Below are positions 18,694 through 26,930 of a stretch of 64,000 nt of DNA, in pieces (positions within the stretch are counted from its first letter, which is position 1; each line of letters starts with the position of its first letter). The notes beneath the pieces were generated by a model. The model worked only from the letters and a program-made list of their open reading frames with translations, was not told the origin of the DNA and did not search any database. Source of the DNA: an uncultured Oscillospiraceae bacterium (GTDB lineage Bacteria; Bacillota; Clostridia; Oscillospirales; Oscillospiraceae). The DNA lies in NCBI GenBank assembly GCA_934667815.1, contig CAKUMO010000007.1, forward strand, positions 21,817-85,816. Reading direction: 5' to 3'. The position numbers and the translations under genes were made by a program.

Positions 18694-21600
18694 TTATTCC
18701 GCCGTCCATGTGATGTTGGTAAATTTGACCTTCGAGGCATAGCTGCCAAGGCCGAAGCCCTTGACGCTGCTCAAAATATCCGCAGGCAGCGCCGTGGTCG
18801 TGCCGCCGGAAACGCGCGTGCCGTCGGTCTTGCAGATGTCCAGCGTCCAGCCGCTCTCCGTGCGCGAAACGGTCACGACAGCGTGGTTCGTGCCGAGCTT
18901 CTGCCAGTCGCAGGTCAGGACGGTCGTCCAGCCGGAGGCGTTCTTCGTCTCCACCTTTGCGTGAATCTTCTGCTTGTCGTCATATTTCAGGGTGACGAGG
19001 CCGACATATTTGCGGTTCTCGTCCACCAGCGCGATACGTGCCGTGCCGACATCGTTCGAGGCTGCACGCGTACCGAACAGAACGTCCGCCTTGATCGTGA
19101 ACGCGCCGTATTCAAGGCGCACGGTGTTATAGCTGTAAGTATCGCCGCTGCCGGAGATCGTCAGTGCACCGTCCGTATCGTAGACAATGCCGCTGCCCGT
19201 CGTCCAGACATCGGTCTCGGCGGGTGTTCCGGCCTCGACCGGCTCCTCGCCCGCTGCCGCGCCGTCCTCGGTCTTGCAGGCAATGCCGGAGAACTTCGCC
19301 GTCGTATGATACGCGCCGAGGCCGAAGCATGCCGCCTGATCGAGAATTTCTGTCGGCGCCTCCGCGCTCGCGGTCAGAACCGTCTCGCCCGCGCTGCCGG
19401 TCACGGTGAGCGTCAGAGCATTGCTGCCCGCCGCCCGCGCGAGCTTCACGGTCACGCAGTTGTTTGTCGAGTTTTTCCAGCCGGTGTCGGAGAGCAGGGT
19501 CGTCCACGTGCCGTTCTGACGATACTGCGCCGTGGCCATGACCTTAAAGTTTTCGCTGAATTTCAGTGTAACGAGCACCAGCTTATTGCGGCTCTTGTCG
19601 CCCAGCAGCAGACGCGCCGTGCTCACGCCCTTCTCGTCCAGCGTGCCGAAGCAGAGGTCGGTCGAGAGCGCAAAGCCGCTTTTCAGCTCGGTGTCGATGC
19701 GCCAGATCGCAGGGTCGCTGTCCGGTGCGGTGAGAATCACGCTGCCGTCGGAGTAGAAGGCCGCGCCCGAGGCGCTCGACCACTCACTCGAGCTGATCTC
19801 GCTGCCCGTGACGGTGATGGGAACCATTGTCTGCGGCTCGGAGCCGGTCGTTGTGACATGGATTGCAGAGAAGCGCGCTGCGGTCGTGTCCACGCCGAGG
19901 GCGAAGCCCGTCACCTTTTGCGCAAGCTCCTGCGCGAGCGTAAAGCTCTGCTGCAGGATCACGCGGCCGGAGTAGTCCCGCGCGGTCAGCGTGCCCGCGC
20001 CGTCCTTGCACTCGAGCGCCAGATGCAGGCGGTTATCCTGTACCTTGAGCCACGGCGTGGTCTCCAGCACGGTCGTCCAGCCGTCGCCGTTCTTGCTCTG
20101 CCCCTGTGCGTTGATGCTGAAATTCTCGCTGAATTTCAGCGTGAAAAGCGCCAGCTTTCCGCCGTCGGTGTTCGTCAGAACAAGGCGCACGGTAGAAACG
20201 CCCTTGCTGTCGAGCGCTCCGAAGTGAACGTCCGTCGAGACGGTGAAGCTGCCGCCCAGCTTTGTTGCAATTTCATAAGCATAGCTCTGCGCGTCCGAAG
20301 ACAGATAGACAGAGCCGTCGGTCTCATAGACCGCGCCGCTTTCCAGCCGCCATTTGTCGCTCTGTCCCGCCTCGCCCGGCTCGAGCGGGATAAGGCCGTC
20401 CGGCTCCTCCGGCTCGGTTGCCGTGGCCGTGATACCGGAGAACTGCACCGTGCTTTGGTCGACGCCGAGGGCAAAGCCCGCAACGCTCTGCCAGACGCCC
20501 GCCGGAATGGTGCAGCGCTCCTGATGCAGCAGATTGCCGCCGAAGTCGCGCACCGTCAGTAGCACGTCCGAACTGCCGTCGGCGCGCTCCAGCGTGACAT
20601 GCACGCGGTTGTCCTGCGCCTTCGCCCACTGCGTCGTCGGCAGACCCGAGACCCAGTCGTCTCCGTTTTTATACTGTCCCTGCACCAGAACGCTGAAATT
20701 CTCGGAGAATTTCACGGTAAAGAGCGCCAGCTTGTGCTGCTCGCGATCGGTCAGGATGACGCGTGCCGTGCAAACACCCTTAGAATCCAGAGAGCCGAAG
20801 TGAACATCCGTCGAAATTTTGAAGCCGTCGGTCAGGCGCAGCTTTTCATAGTAGGCCGATGCGTCCGTTTCCGACGCAATGTAGATCGCGCCGCCGTCCT
20901 CGTATTCCGCGCCGCTGTCGAGCTTCCAGTCGCCCGTTTCGGCGGTCTTGCCGCGCACAATGGGAAGCAGACCGTAATCCTCGATCGTCGGTTTGATGAC
21001 CTCGCCCGTGAGCTTGGCTCTGATGTTCGAGAACTTCACCGTGGCGTTGTCCACACCGACGGCATAGGTGACCATCTTGCTGCGCACGCTTGAGGGCATG
21101 GTGCAGGCGTTATAATAGATGCCGTCGCCGTTGGAATCGATCAGGGAAATGGCATAGGTGTTGCTGCCCTGCGCACGGCTGACAGTGATGTGCAGCCGGT
21201 TGTCGGGCACCTTGCGCCACTTTTTCTCACTCAGGCAGGTGACCCACTTGCCGTTTTCGTTGTACTGCGCACTGACCAGCACGTCAAAATTCTTGGAAAA
21301 TTTCACGGTGAACAGGCCGATGGCCGCATTGTGGTCGTTCATCAGTGCGATACGCGCGGTGCACACGCCCTTGGAATCCAGCGAACCGTAAAGCACATCC
21401 GTCGAGATTGTGAAGCCGTCGGTCAGCGCGGTCTTGAGGTTGCGCGAATAGAGGCTCGAGCCGGAGGACACGATGACCGCGCCCTCGGTATTGACGGTGA
21501 TGCCTTCGCCGCCCGACCAGGTATCGGAGCTTGCTGCCGTTCCCCAGCCGATGGGATACATGATCTTTTCGGAAGCGCTGCTGCCGGAGAGCTTGACCGC

Positions 21601-23478
21601 CGGGCCGGTGAGGTTCAGCGTAATGTTGCTGTGCATTGCCTCGGAGGACAGTGCGCCCAGCGCGACGACCTGCATCCGGTCGAGTATTTCCTTTTCCACC
21701 GTGACGGTACGCTCGGAATAGACCTTCTTGCCGTCAAGGCTGCAAAGCTGCACGGTGTAGCTGCCCTTGCCGTCGCAGTCTACCTTCAGAAGGAAGCTGC
21801 TCGCGCCCGGCCGCCAGTCGGTCTTGGCCAGATCCGTCCAGGTATCCGTCTCCTTCACATAGGACTGAAGGCTGAAATAGAGCTTCGTGCTTGCGGGCGA
21901 ATAGCGCACGGTCAGCATGGTGGAGAAGTCCTTGTCCGTATTTGTCGTGGCCACGCGGACGGCAGCGGTATCGGAATAATACTTGCCGAAGTCCACCTGC
22001 GTGCTCACCGACCACGCGCCCTGAATGGACGCAGCCTTGTAATAGCAGAACTCCTGTCCCTTGGAATCGATGTAGAGCGCATCCTTGCCGTCCATGCGGT
22101 AATATTCGGAGTGCTTGCCGAGGAGCCACGCGTTCGTGCTCTGCGATGTGCCGCGCTTCAGCTCGGAAATGACAGGCACGTTCTTGTCCGTCAGGTCGGG
22201 CATGGCCTCGTCGGCCGTGGGGCTGTAAGTGAAGCGGCTGAAGCGCACCTGCGAGGCATAGACCATCACGCCGTAGTGGCGGAACTTCTGCATGACGCTC
22301 GCGGGCATCTCGTCGGAGATCGTCACATAGACGGGCTTTTCCCCGTCATAGAGGAACACCGCCACGCGGTTGATCCCCGCATATTTGACCAGCTTGACCG
22401 TCACGCTTCTGCCGCCGATGGCCTTCCAGCCGGCCGACGAGCCGATGGTCAGCCACTCGCCGTCTTCGCGGTCCTGCAAGCCGAGGTTAACGGAGTGATT
22501 CGTGTAATTTACGGTAAAGAGCGCGGCCTTCTCACCGTCGGTCTTGGCCTCCGGGCCAAAAACAAAGCGCCCGCAGACGGTATCGCCCTTATATGTTCTG
22601 CCGTATTCCAGATAGAAGCTCAGCGTCCATTCATCGCCCAGCGTATTGGCCGTGTTCCACGCGCTGGCTTCCTTTTCGCTGTCGATATAGATTGCGGATT
22701 CGCCGTCGATCAGGTTGTGCAGCGCGCCCTCGCTGAGCACCCATTCGTCCGTGGGCACGCTCTCGCCCGGCTCCAGCTCCGGCTCGGCAAGCTCGGCATC
22801 GCTCGACTGGTTTCTCGCCGCGACCACGGAGAAGCCCATGAAAACCGCCTGCGCATGATACACGCCCACACCCGGACAGGAGAGCATGCGGAGCACCTCG
22901 TCGGCAAGCGTCTTGGTATTGGCCTCGAGAAGCGTCTGCCCGTTCTGGCTCAGCGTGACGGCGAGCTTATGGCTGCCGCTCTTGCGCACGGTCTTGACCT
23001 CGACCGGTGCGTCCTCGATGTCGATGGCGCCGTCGGATTCGAGGTAGTTCTTCCAGCCCTTGTTCGTCAGGCCGTCCACGGAGAGCCGCACACGCGTCAG
23101 GCTTTCATAGTTGACAGAAACAGCCAGACCGATGTTCTCGTTCGTGTCGCCAAAGACCAGACGCAGGCTGCTTCCGTTGTAGAACTGCTCGGGCTGCATC
23201 TGCACCGAAACCGTCCAATCCTCATAAAGGCGGAAGAAGGTGTTCCACGCATTGGATTCGTCTGCCGCGCGAACATAAAGCGACTCGTCGCCGGAATCCT
23301 CGCGGACGATGTCCCATTCGCGGGTCAGCTCCCAGTTGCCGTCGATCACCTGCGTCGTGTCGCCGGGCTGTAAGTCGTCCGCCGCAGCGACCCGCGCAGG
23401 CCACACGGCCACGAGTCCCACGGTCACGGCGATAAGCAGCACGATCACGACTGCCAAAACTATTCTTCGTTTTCCCAT
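18694..23478 (-). CDS. Giant secreted eight-repeat beta-sandwich protein
   Basis: 1594 aa, first gene of the mannan operon. Residues 1-33 are a signal peptide or membrane anchor (KRR, long Val/Leu core, VAA-AD). The rest is eight repeats of about 195 residues, starting near 40, 241, 444, 648, 844, 1036, 1228 and 1421. Each has a D/E-x-W start, a G-x-x-Y/V segment, GFxxSTDVxFGSLDSKGVCTAR and LFTVKFSENF motifs, best kept in repeats 4-7. The pattern fits LamG-like or 3-keto-glycoside-hydrolase-like jelly rolls. No catalytic motif and no sorting signal is visible. A role as a surface glycan-binding scaffold for alpha-mannan is plausible, by operon position. GGAGG precedes the ATG. Confidence 0.85.
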   Translation of the reverse strand: MGKRRIVLAVVIVLLIAVTVGLVAVWPARVAAADDLQPGDTTQVIDGNWELTREWDIVREDSGDESLYVRAADESNAWNTFFRLYEDWTVSVQMQPEQFYNGSSLRLVFGDTNENIGLAVSVNYESLTRVRLSVDGLTNKGWKNYLESDGAIDIEDAPVEVKTVRKSGSHKLAVTLSQNGQTLLEANTKTLADEVLRMLSCPGVGVYHAQAVFMGFSVVAARNQSSDAELAEPELEPGESVPTDEWVLSEGALHNLIDGESAIYIDSEKEASAWNTANTLGDEWTLSFYLEYGRTYKGDTVCGRFVFGPEAKTDGEKAALFTVNYTNHSVNLGLQDREDGEWLTIGSSAGWKAIGGRSVTVKLVKYAGINRVAVFLYDGEKPVYVTISDEMPASVMQKFRHYGVMVYASQVRFSRFTYSPTADEAMPDLTDKNVPVISELKRGTSQSTNAWLLGKHSEYYRMDGKDALYIDSKGQEFCYYKAASIQGAWSVSTQVDFGKYYSDTAAVRVATTNTDKDFSTMLTVRYSPASTKLYFSLQSYVKETDTWTDLAKTDWRPGASSFLLKVDCDGKGSYTVQLCSLDGKKVYSERTVTVEKEILDRMQVVALGALSSEAMHSNITLNLTGPAVKLSGSSASEKIMYPIGWGTAASSDTWSGGEGITVNTEGAVIVSSGSSLYSRNLKTALTDGFTISTDVLYGSLDSKGVCTARIALMNDHNAAIGLFTVKFSKNFDVLVSAQYNENGKWVTCLSEKKWRKVPDNRLHITVSRAQGSNTYAISLIDSNGDGIYYNACTMPSSVRSKMVTYAVGVDNATVKFSNIRAKLTGEVIKPTIEDYGLLPIVRGKTAETGDWKLDSGAEYEDGGAIYIASETDASAYYEKLRLTDGFKISTDVHFGSLDSKGVCTARVILTDREQHKLALFTVKFSENFSVLVQGQYKNGDDWVSGLPTTQWAKAQDNRVHVTLERADGSSDVLLTVRDFGGNLLHQERCTIPAGVWQSVAGFALGVDQSTVQFSGITATATEPEEPDGLIPLEPGEAGQSDKWRLESGAVYETDGSVYLSSDAQSYAYEIATKLGGSFTVSTDVHFGALDSKGVSTVRLVLTNTDGGKLALFTLKFSENFSINAQGQSKNGDGWTTVLETTPWLKVQDNRLHLALECKDGAGTLTARDYSGRVILQQSFTLAQELAQKVTGFALGVDTTAARFSAIHVTTTGSEPQTMVPITVTGSEISSSEWSSASGAAFYSDGSVILTAPDSDPAIWRIDTELKSGFALSTDLCFGTLDEKGVSTARLLLGDKSRNKLVLVTLKFSENFKVMATAQYRQNGTWTTLLSDTGWKNSTNNCVTVKLARAAGSNALTLTVTGSAGETVLTASAEAPTEILDQAACFGLGAYHTTAKFSGIACKTEDGAAAGEEPVEAGTPAETDVWTTGSGIVYDTDGALTISGSGDTYSYNTVRLEYGAFTIKADVLFGTRAASNDVGTARIALVDENRKYVGLVTLKYDDKQKIHAKVETKNASGWTTVLTCDWQKLGTNHAVVTVSRTESGWTLDICKTDGTRVSGGTTTALPADILSSVKGFGLGSYASKVKFTNITWTAE

Positions 23479-23523
23479 AATTGACCTCCAGAATCGGCTG
23501 AAAAAGCGTCCGTTTACCCTTAA

Positions 23524-23552
23524 ATTTTATACCCCTCTGATTTTATTGTCAA
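23524..23552 (-). promoter_or_regulatory. Promoter of the alpha-mannan operon with operator-like -35 region
   Basis: On the minus strand TTGACA (23547-23552) and TAAAAT (23524-23529) are 17 bp apart, 46 bp before the start of the first gene. The -35 lies inside AGCGGATTGACAA, a 13-base stretch identical to that around the -35 of the manA promoter at 26872. On the plus strand TTGTCAA-TCCGC-TAAACAA forms an imperfect inverted repeat. A repressor bound here would block RNA polymerase. Confidence 0.7.
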
Positions 23553-23635
23553 TCCGCTAAACAATCATCCGGGGAGATTCTCCCTTTTATTGCAAAGGCT
23601 CACGCCGTTTTTGGCGGTTTTATACATAATCTTTT

Positions 23636-23657
23636 CAAATTTGTTATAACAAATTTG
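23636..23657. repeat. Perfect 22-bp palindrome
   Basis: CAAATTTGTTATAACAAATTTG equals its own reverse complement. It lies between the mannan operon promoter and the terminator of the PHP gene and overlaps that terminator's edge by three bases. It could be an operator or an extension of the terminator. Confidence 0.6.
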
Positions 23658-23686
23658 AGCCGGACAGTTTTCGCTGTCCGGCTCAA
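23655..23686 (-). terminator. Hairpin terminator after the ROK-PHP operon
   Basis: A 13-bp perfect stem (TTGAGCCGGACAG with CTGTCCGGCTCAA) and a 6-base loop lie 20 bp past the PHP stop codon. On the minus strand it is followed by AAATTTGTTAT, a weak T tract, so termination strength is uncertain. Confidence 0.7.
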
Positions 23687-23705
23687 TGCTTTCTCAATCA
23701 TTCAA

Positions 23706-24518
23706 TTATGCGTTACGTTTCCTCGGAATGAATTTCTGCTCCTCGCGCAGCTCCAGAAGCTCTGCGATTCGCGCAAAGTTTTTCTTTGCGGCAAGCAGGC
23801 GGTCAACATGATGCGCGTCGCTGCCGAAGTAGAATTTGCAGCCGCAGTCCGCCGCAACGCGGTAGGGACGCAGCACCGCGTCCAGCTCCTCCGGCGCGTA
23901 GGAAAACACATTGAAGTTCAGCTCGACGCCCGCGCCGCACTTGGCCGTCTCGGAAAAGAGTGCGGTAAACTCCGCGTCCGGGATACGCGCAAGGACGTTC
24001 AGGTGCGCCTTGGGCGATGCAGGGTCGATCTTGTCTGCCGTCAGATGCGCAAAGCCCACACGCGCGAAGGGCAGCTTCATCCGAAGCGCGGCCTCAAAGC
24101 GTCGGACATAGACCACCGCGCGGCGCGCGGGCGTATCGTCCGATTCGTCTATTGTGAAGCCCGTCAGATGCAGGTGCGTCGTCGGAAGCGCGATAAAGTC
24201 AAACAGCTCCATTCTCTCCTGCGACAGGCCGAGCGTCAGGTGCTTATCCATGTCCGTCTCGCAGCCGAACAGGAAATCGATTCCTTCGGCCTTGGGGAGC
24301 GGCAGCGCCGCGCAGATATGCGCAAAATTCTGCACGGCGTAGCTTTCGCACGCGCCCGGCACAAGCTCGTCCCAGAAGTGATTCGTCAGGCAGATGCGGC
24401 GAAAGCCGTTTTCCTGCGCATAACGCAGCAGACGCTGCTCCGTCTGCTCCGGGTCGTTGGAGCAGGTGGAGATGCGCGAGTGCAGATGCAAATCGTGGTC
24501 AATTTGGTAAGTTGTCAT
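23706..24518 (-). CDS. PHP-domain phosphoesterase (histidinol-phosphatase-like)
   Basis: 270 aa. PHP metal motifs are present: D-L-H-L-H-S at the N-terminus (residues 9-14), TNH (about 45), GCETDMD (about 84), H in the TTHLHL region and GSDAHH near the C-terminus (about 235). The PHP fold uses a trinuclear metal site to hydrolyse phosphomonoesters. The protein is soluble. It starts 16 bp after the ROK regulator gene and is followed by a hairpin terminator, so the two genes form one unit. A histidinol phosphatase role is unlikely here because no histidine genes are near; a sugar phosphate or nucleotide substrate is possible. GGAG lies 5 bases before the ATG. Confidence 0.85.
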   Translation of the reverse strand: MTTYQIDHDLHLHSRISTCSNDPEQTEQRLLRYAQENGFRRICLTNHFWDELVPGACESYAVQNFAHICAALPLPKAEGIDFLFGCETDMDKHLTLGLSQERMELFDFIALPTTHLHLTGFTIDESDDTPARRAVVYVRRFEAALRMKLPFARVGFAHLTADKIDPASPKAHLNVLARIPDAEFTALFSETAKCGAGVELNFNVFSYAPEELDAVLRPYRVAADCGCKFYFGSDAHHVDRLLAAKKNFARIAELLELREEQKFIPRKRNA

Positions 24519-24534
24519 AGATTCTCCGTATTGA

Positions 24535-25647
24535 TTAAACTGTCAGTGCCCGCTCAAAGGCGATGTCCGCCGCCGCGAGGATCTTGATTCCCGGCGCACG
24601 CGAGGACGCAGCCACCTTGATGGGCATATCCTCATGGTGCAGGCTGCGGGCGTTGACGCGCTGCTCGATCAGGGGCGCAATTTTCTCCGTTCCGTAGAGC
24701 AGATCGCCCGAGAGCAGCACCGTGTCAATGCTCACGAGATTCGTCAGCGTGACGATGCCAGCACTGAGATAGTCCGCCTCACGCTGCAAAATTTCGGTAT
24801 CGTTGGCATCGACCGCCTGTTTCCAGCTCGTGTAGGGCGTGTCCTTCAGAAGCTTGGGGATGGCGGCATATTCTTCCAGACAGCCGATGTTCCCGCAGGC
24901 GCAGCGTCGGCCGCGATAGTCGATGGACGTGTGGCCAAGCTCGCTGGTATAATATCCGCCGCCCTTTAAGACCTTGCCCTTGGACACGACGCCCGAGCCG
25001 ATGCCGCTGTCGACGATCATCAAAAGAAAATTCCTGCTGCCCAGACTCTCCGGACGGCCGATGTGATAGCGTGCCAAGCAGGTCGCGTCGTTTTCCAGAT
25101 AGACCGGCAGGCCGGTGGCCTCGTGCAGCAGCGGAGCAATGTCCGTCCGGTGCCACAGGTCAAAGCGCGGCGGGTTCAGGATTCTTCCCTTCTCGCCGTC
25201 TAAAGGGCCGGGCGCGGAAACGCCGATGCCGCAGAGCTTTTCGCGCGGAACGCCGCCGATCAGACGTGCGACCGCCTCGGAAAGCGGCGCCATTTTATCC
25301 GGCGCGTCGGCCATGCGCAGGCGCTCCTGCCGGACGATCTTGCCGCACATATCCACAACGCCTGCCGTGCAGCCGTCTCGGTTGAGAAAAATACCGACCG
25401 CGTAGCCCGACGTGCCGCACAGCGCCAAGGGCGTGGGCATGCGCCCGCGCAGGCCCTCCATGGGCGTCAGCTCACGCACCGTGCCCTCTGCGAGCAGATC
25501 GGCGGCAATGAGCGACGTGCTCGCACGGGTCAGACCGGTCTGGCGCGCGATCTCCGCGCGGGACATCGGCTGCGTGCGCAGCAGACGCAGAATGAGTTTC
25601 CGGTTGTATTCCTTGGTGTATTCGGCATTTCGGGCGACATTCGGCAT
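24535..25647 (-). CDS. ROK-family transcriptional regulator (NagC/XylR-like)
   Basis: 370 aa. An N-terminal helix-turn-helix (SRAEIARQTGLTRASTS, about 28-44) precedes a ROK sugar-kinase-like domain. The zinc motif CACGNIGCLEEYA is intact (C-x-C-G-x-x-G-C-x-E), as is SAPGPLD. Such proteins repress sugar genes until a sugar or sugar phosphate binds. It is 16 bp before the PHP gene and 114 bp after manA. An imperfect inverted repeat in its leader (25694-25716) suggests self-regulation, and the manA/glycyl-radical palindrome lies nearby. A role as repressor of mannose-related genes is inferred. Confidence 0.92.
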   Translation of the reverse strand: MPNVARNAEYTKEYNRKLILRLLRTQPMSRAEIARQTGLTRASTSLIAADLLAEGTVRELTPMEGLRGRMPTPLALCGTSGYAVGIFLNRDGCTAGVVDMCGKIVRQERLRMADAPDKMAPLSEAVARLIGGVPREKLCGIGVSAPGPLDGEKGRILNPPRFDLWHRTDIAPLLHEATGLPVYLENDATCLARYHIGRPESLGSRNFLLMIVDSGIGSGVVSKGKVLKGGGYYTSELGHTSIDYRGRRCACGNIGCLEEYAAIPKLLKDTPYTSWKQAVDANDTEILQREADYLSAGIVTLTNLVSIDTVLLSGDLLYGTEKIAPLIEQRVNARSLHHEDMPIKVAASSRAPGIKILAAADIAFERALTV

Positions 25648-25693
25648 AGTGAGATCCCTCTTTGATGGTGAACTTTTAACAGGACAACGTGCA

Positions 25694-25716
25694 ATTTTGC
25701 AGGCAGCTTGTAAAAT
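25694..25716. promoter_or_regulatory. Possible operator in the ROK gene leader
   Basis: ATTTTGCAGGC-A-GCTTGTAAAAT is a 23-bp inverted repeat with 9 of 11 positions paired. Its outer ATTTT/AAAAT arms and GCTTG core resemble the 25-bp palindrome at 26868-26892. It lies 47-69 bp before the ROK start codon, and a TATAAT-like hexamer lies upstream of it at about 25743-25748 (minus strand). Confidence 0.4.
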
Positions 25717-25761
25717 AATCCTAAAGAACTTTTTATAAGCTGATTATACTACACTTTTCCT

Positions 25762-26814
25762 TTATTTTCCACCCATGCAGCAGACAATTTGCAGATTTTC
25801 TCCGTGAAGCGCATAGCCCTCTGCCGCCGCGGGCAGGAAAAAGTAGTCGCCGCGATGCAGCGTACGGCGGTAGCTCTCTCCCGTCACCTCGCCGCTGCCC
25901 TCGACGCAGATCCAGATGGAGGCCGGCGCGTCAAGCTGCGCCGTCCCGCCCGTCAGGCAGTAGCGCGTCATGGAGAAGCAGGGCGTGTCCTCCGGGCCGA
26001 TCAGGCACTCCACGCGCAGTCCCGGCGCTTCGCGCAGCACGCGCGGGATCTTGCGGCTCTGCTCGACAACCTGCTGTCCATAGCGCGTAAAGTCAAAGCA
26101 TTCGAGCGCGGTCTCGACAGGCAGACCGAGATACATCTCCTGCGCATTCAGATGATATTCGCCGCACCAGTATTCCGGCTGGATGGTGAAATCCGTCGGC
26201 TCCTGCGCCTCGAGCAGCATGCAGCCCGCGCCGATGGCGTGGATAACACCTGCCGGCACAAAGAATACGTCGCCCGTTTTCACCGGGACGCGATTGACAA
26301 ACTGCGTCATGGCCTCCGGATCCTTCTCGCTGGCCTCGACGGCGGCGCGGAACTCCTCGCGCGAAACGGCGCGGGAAAAGCCGAAATAAATGCAGGCGTC
26401 CGGCCGCGTCGCCAGAATCAGCCACGCCTCAGCCTTGCCATAGGGGCTGCCGAAGTGCTCGCGCGAATAGGCGCGCGTGGGGTGCACCTGCATGGGAAGG
26501 CGGATGGCACTGTCCAGAAATTTGACCAGCACGCCGATGTCCTGCCGCTGCCCGAGCAGCTCCTGCGGATACTCCTGCAAAAGCGCACTGAAGGGCACGC
26601 CGTCCTCAAGGCGCAGCGAAATGCCCTCCAGAGGATCGGTATGTCCGGGGTTGATCGCATGAACGCTCGAACAGATCCATTCCTCCGGCTCGTTGCCGTC
26701 CTCGGGCGCATCGCCCAGAAAATCTCCGAACAGCTTGCCGCCCTGATACACGCGGAACACGCGGTTGCGTCTGAAAAACAGCGGTGCTTGCCACACCGCA
26801 CGGTCTTGCTGCAT
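25762..26814 (-). CDS. manA: Mannose-6-phosphate isomerase, class I
   Basis: 350 aa from ATG 26814, which has GGAGGAG 6 bases upstream; a start at 26853 would overlap the -10 box. Zinc-site motifs of type I phosphomannose isomerase are present: LPMQVHP (Gln and His, about 104-109), GKAEAW (Glu), and FVPAGVIHAIG (His, about 195). The C-terminal cupin half is complete. It converts mannose 6-phosphate to fructose 6-phosphate, the step needed to use mannose freed by the GH38 enzymes, so it links the neighbouring operon to glycolysis. It is expressed leftward from the palindromic divergent promoter and is followed by the ROK regulator. Confidence 0.92.
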   Translation of the reverse strand: MQQDRAVWQAPLFFRRNRVFRVYQGGKLFGDFLGDAPEDGNEPEEWICSSVHAINPGHTDPLEGISLRLEDGVPFSALLQEYPQELLGQRQDIGVLVKFLDSAIRLPMQVHPTRAYSREHFGSPYGKAEAWLILATRPDACIYFGFSRAVSREEFRAAVEASEKDPEAMTQFVNRVPVKTGDVFFVPAGVIHAIGAGCMLLEAQEPTDFTIQPEYWCGEYHLNAQEMYLGLPVETALECFDFTRYGQQVVEQSRKIPRVLREAPGLRVECLIGPEDTPCFSMTRYCLTGGTAQLDAPASIWICVEGSGEVTGESYRRTLHRGDYFFLPAAAEGYALHGENLQIVCCMGGK

Positions 26815-26848
26815 AATGATCTCCTCCGTTTTTATTATATGTGTCCCT

Positions 26849-26910
26849 ATCATACGCCCGAAAAATCATTTTGTCAATCCGCTTGACAAAATATTTATTT
26901 CTGCTATAAT
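26849..26910. promoter_or_regulatory. Divergent promoters sharing a palindromic operator
   Basis: Leftward: TTGACA (26872-26877, minus strand), 17 bp, TATGAT (26849-26854). Rightward: TTGACA (26883-26888), 16 bp, TATAAT (26905-26910). Both -35 boxes lie in ATTTTGTCAA-TCCGC-TTGACAAAAT (26868-26892), whose 10-base arms are perfectly inverted. One dimeric repressor could block manA and the glycyl-radical operon together. The palindrome is longer than two back-to-back -35 boxes require. Confidence 0.78.
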
Positions 26911-26930
26911 GCGATTTGGAGGCGAGGAAT

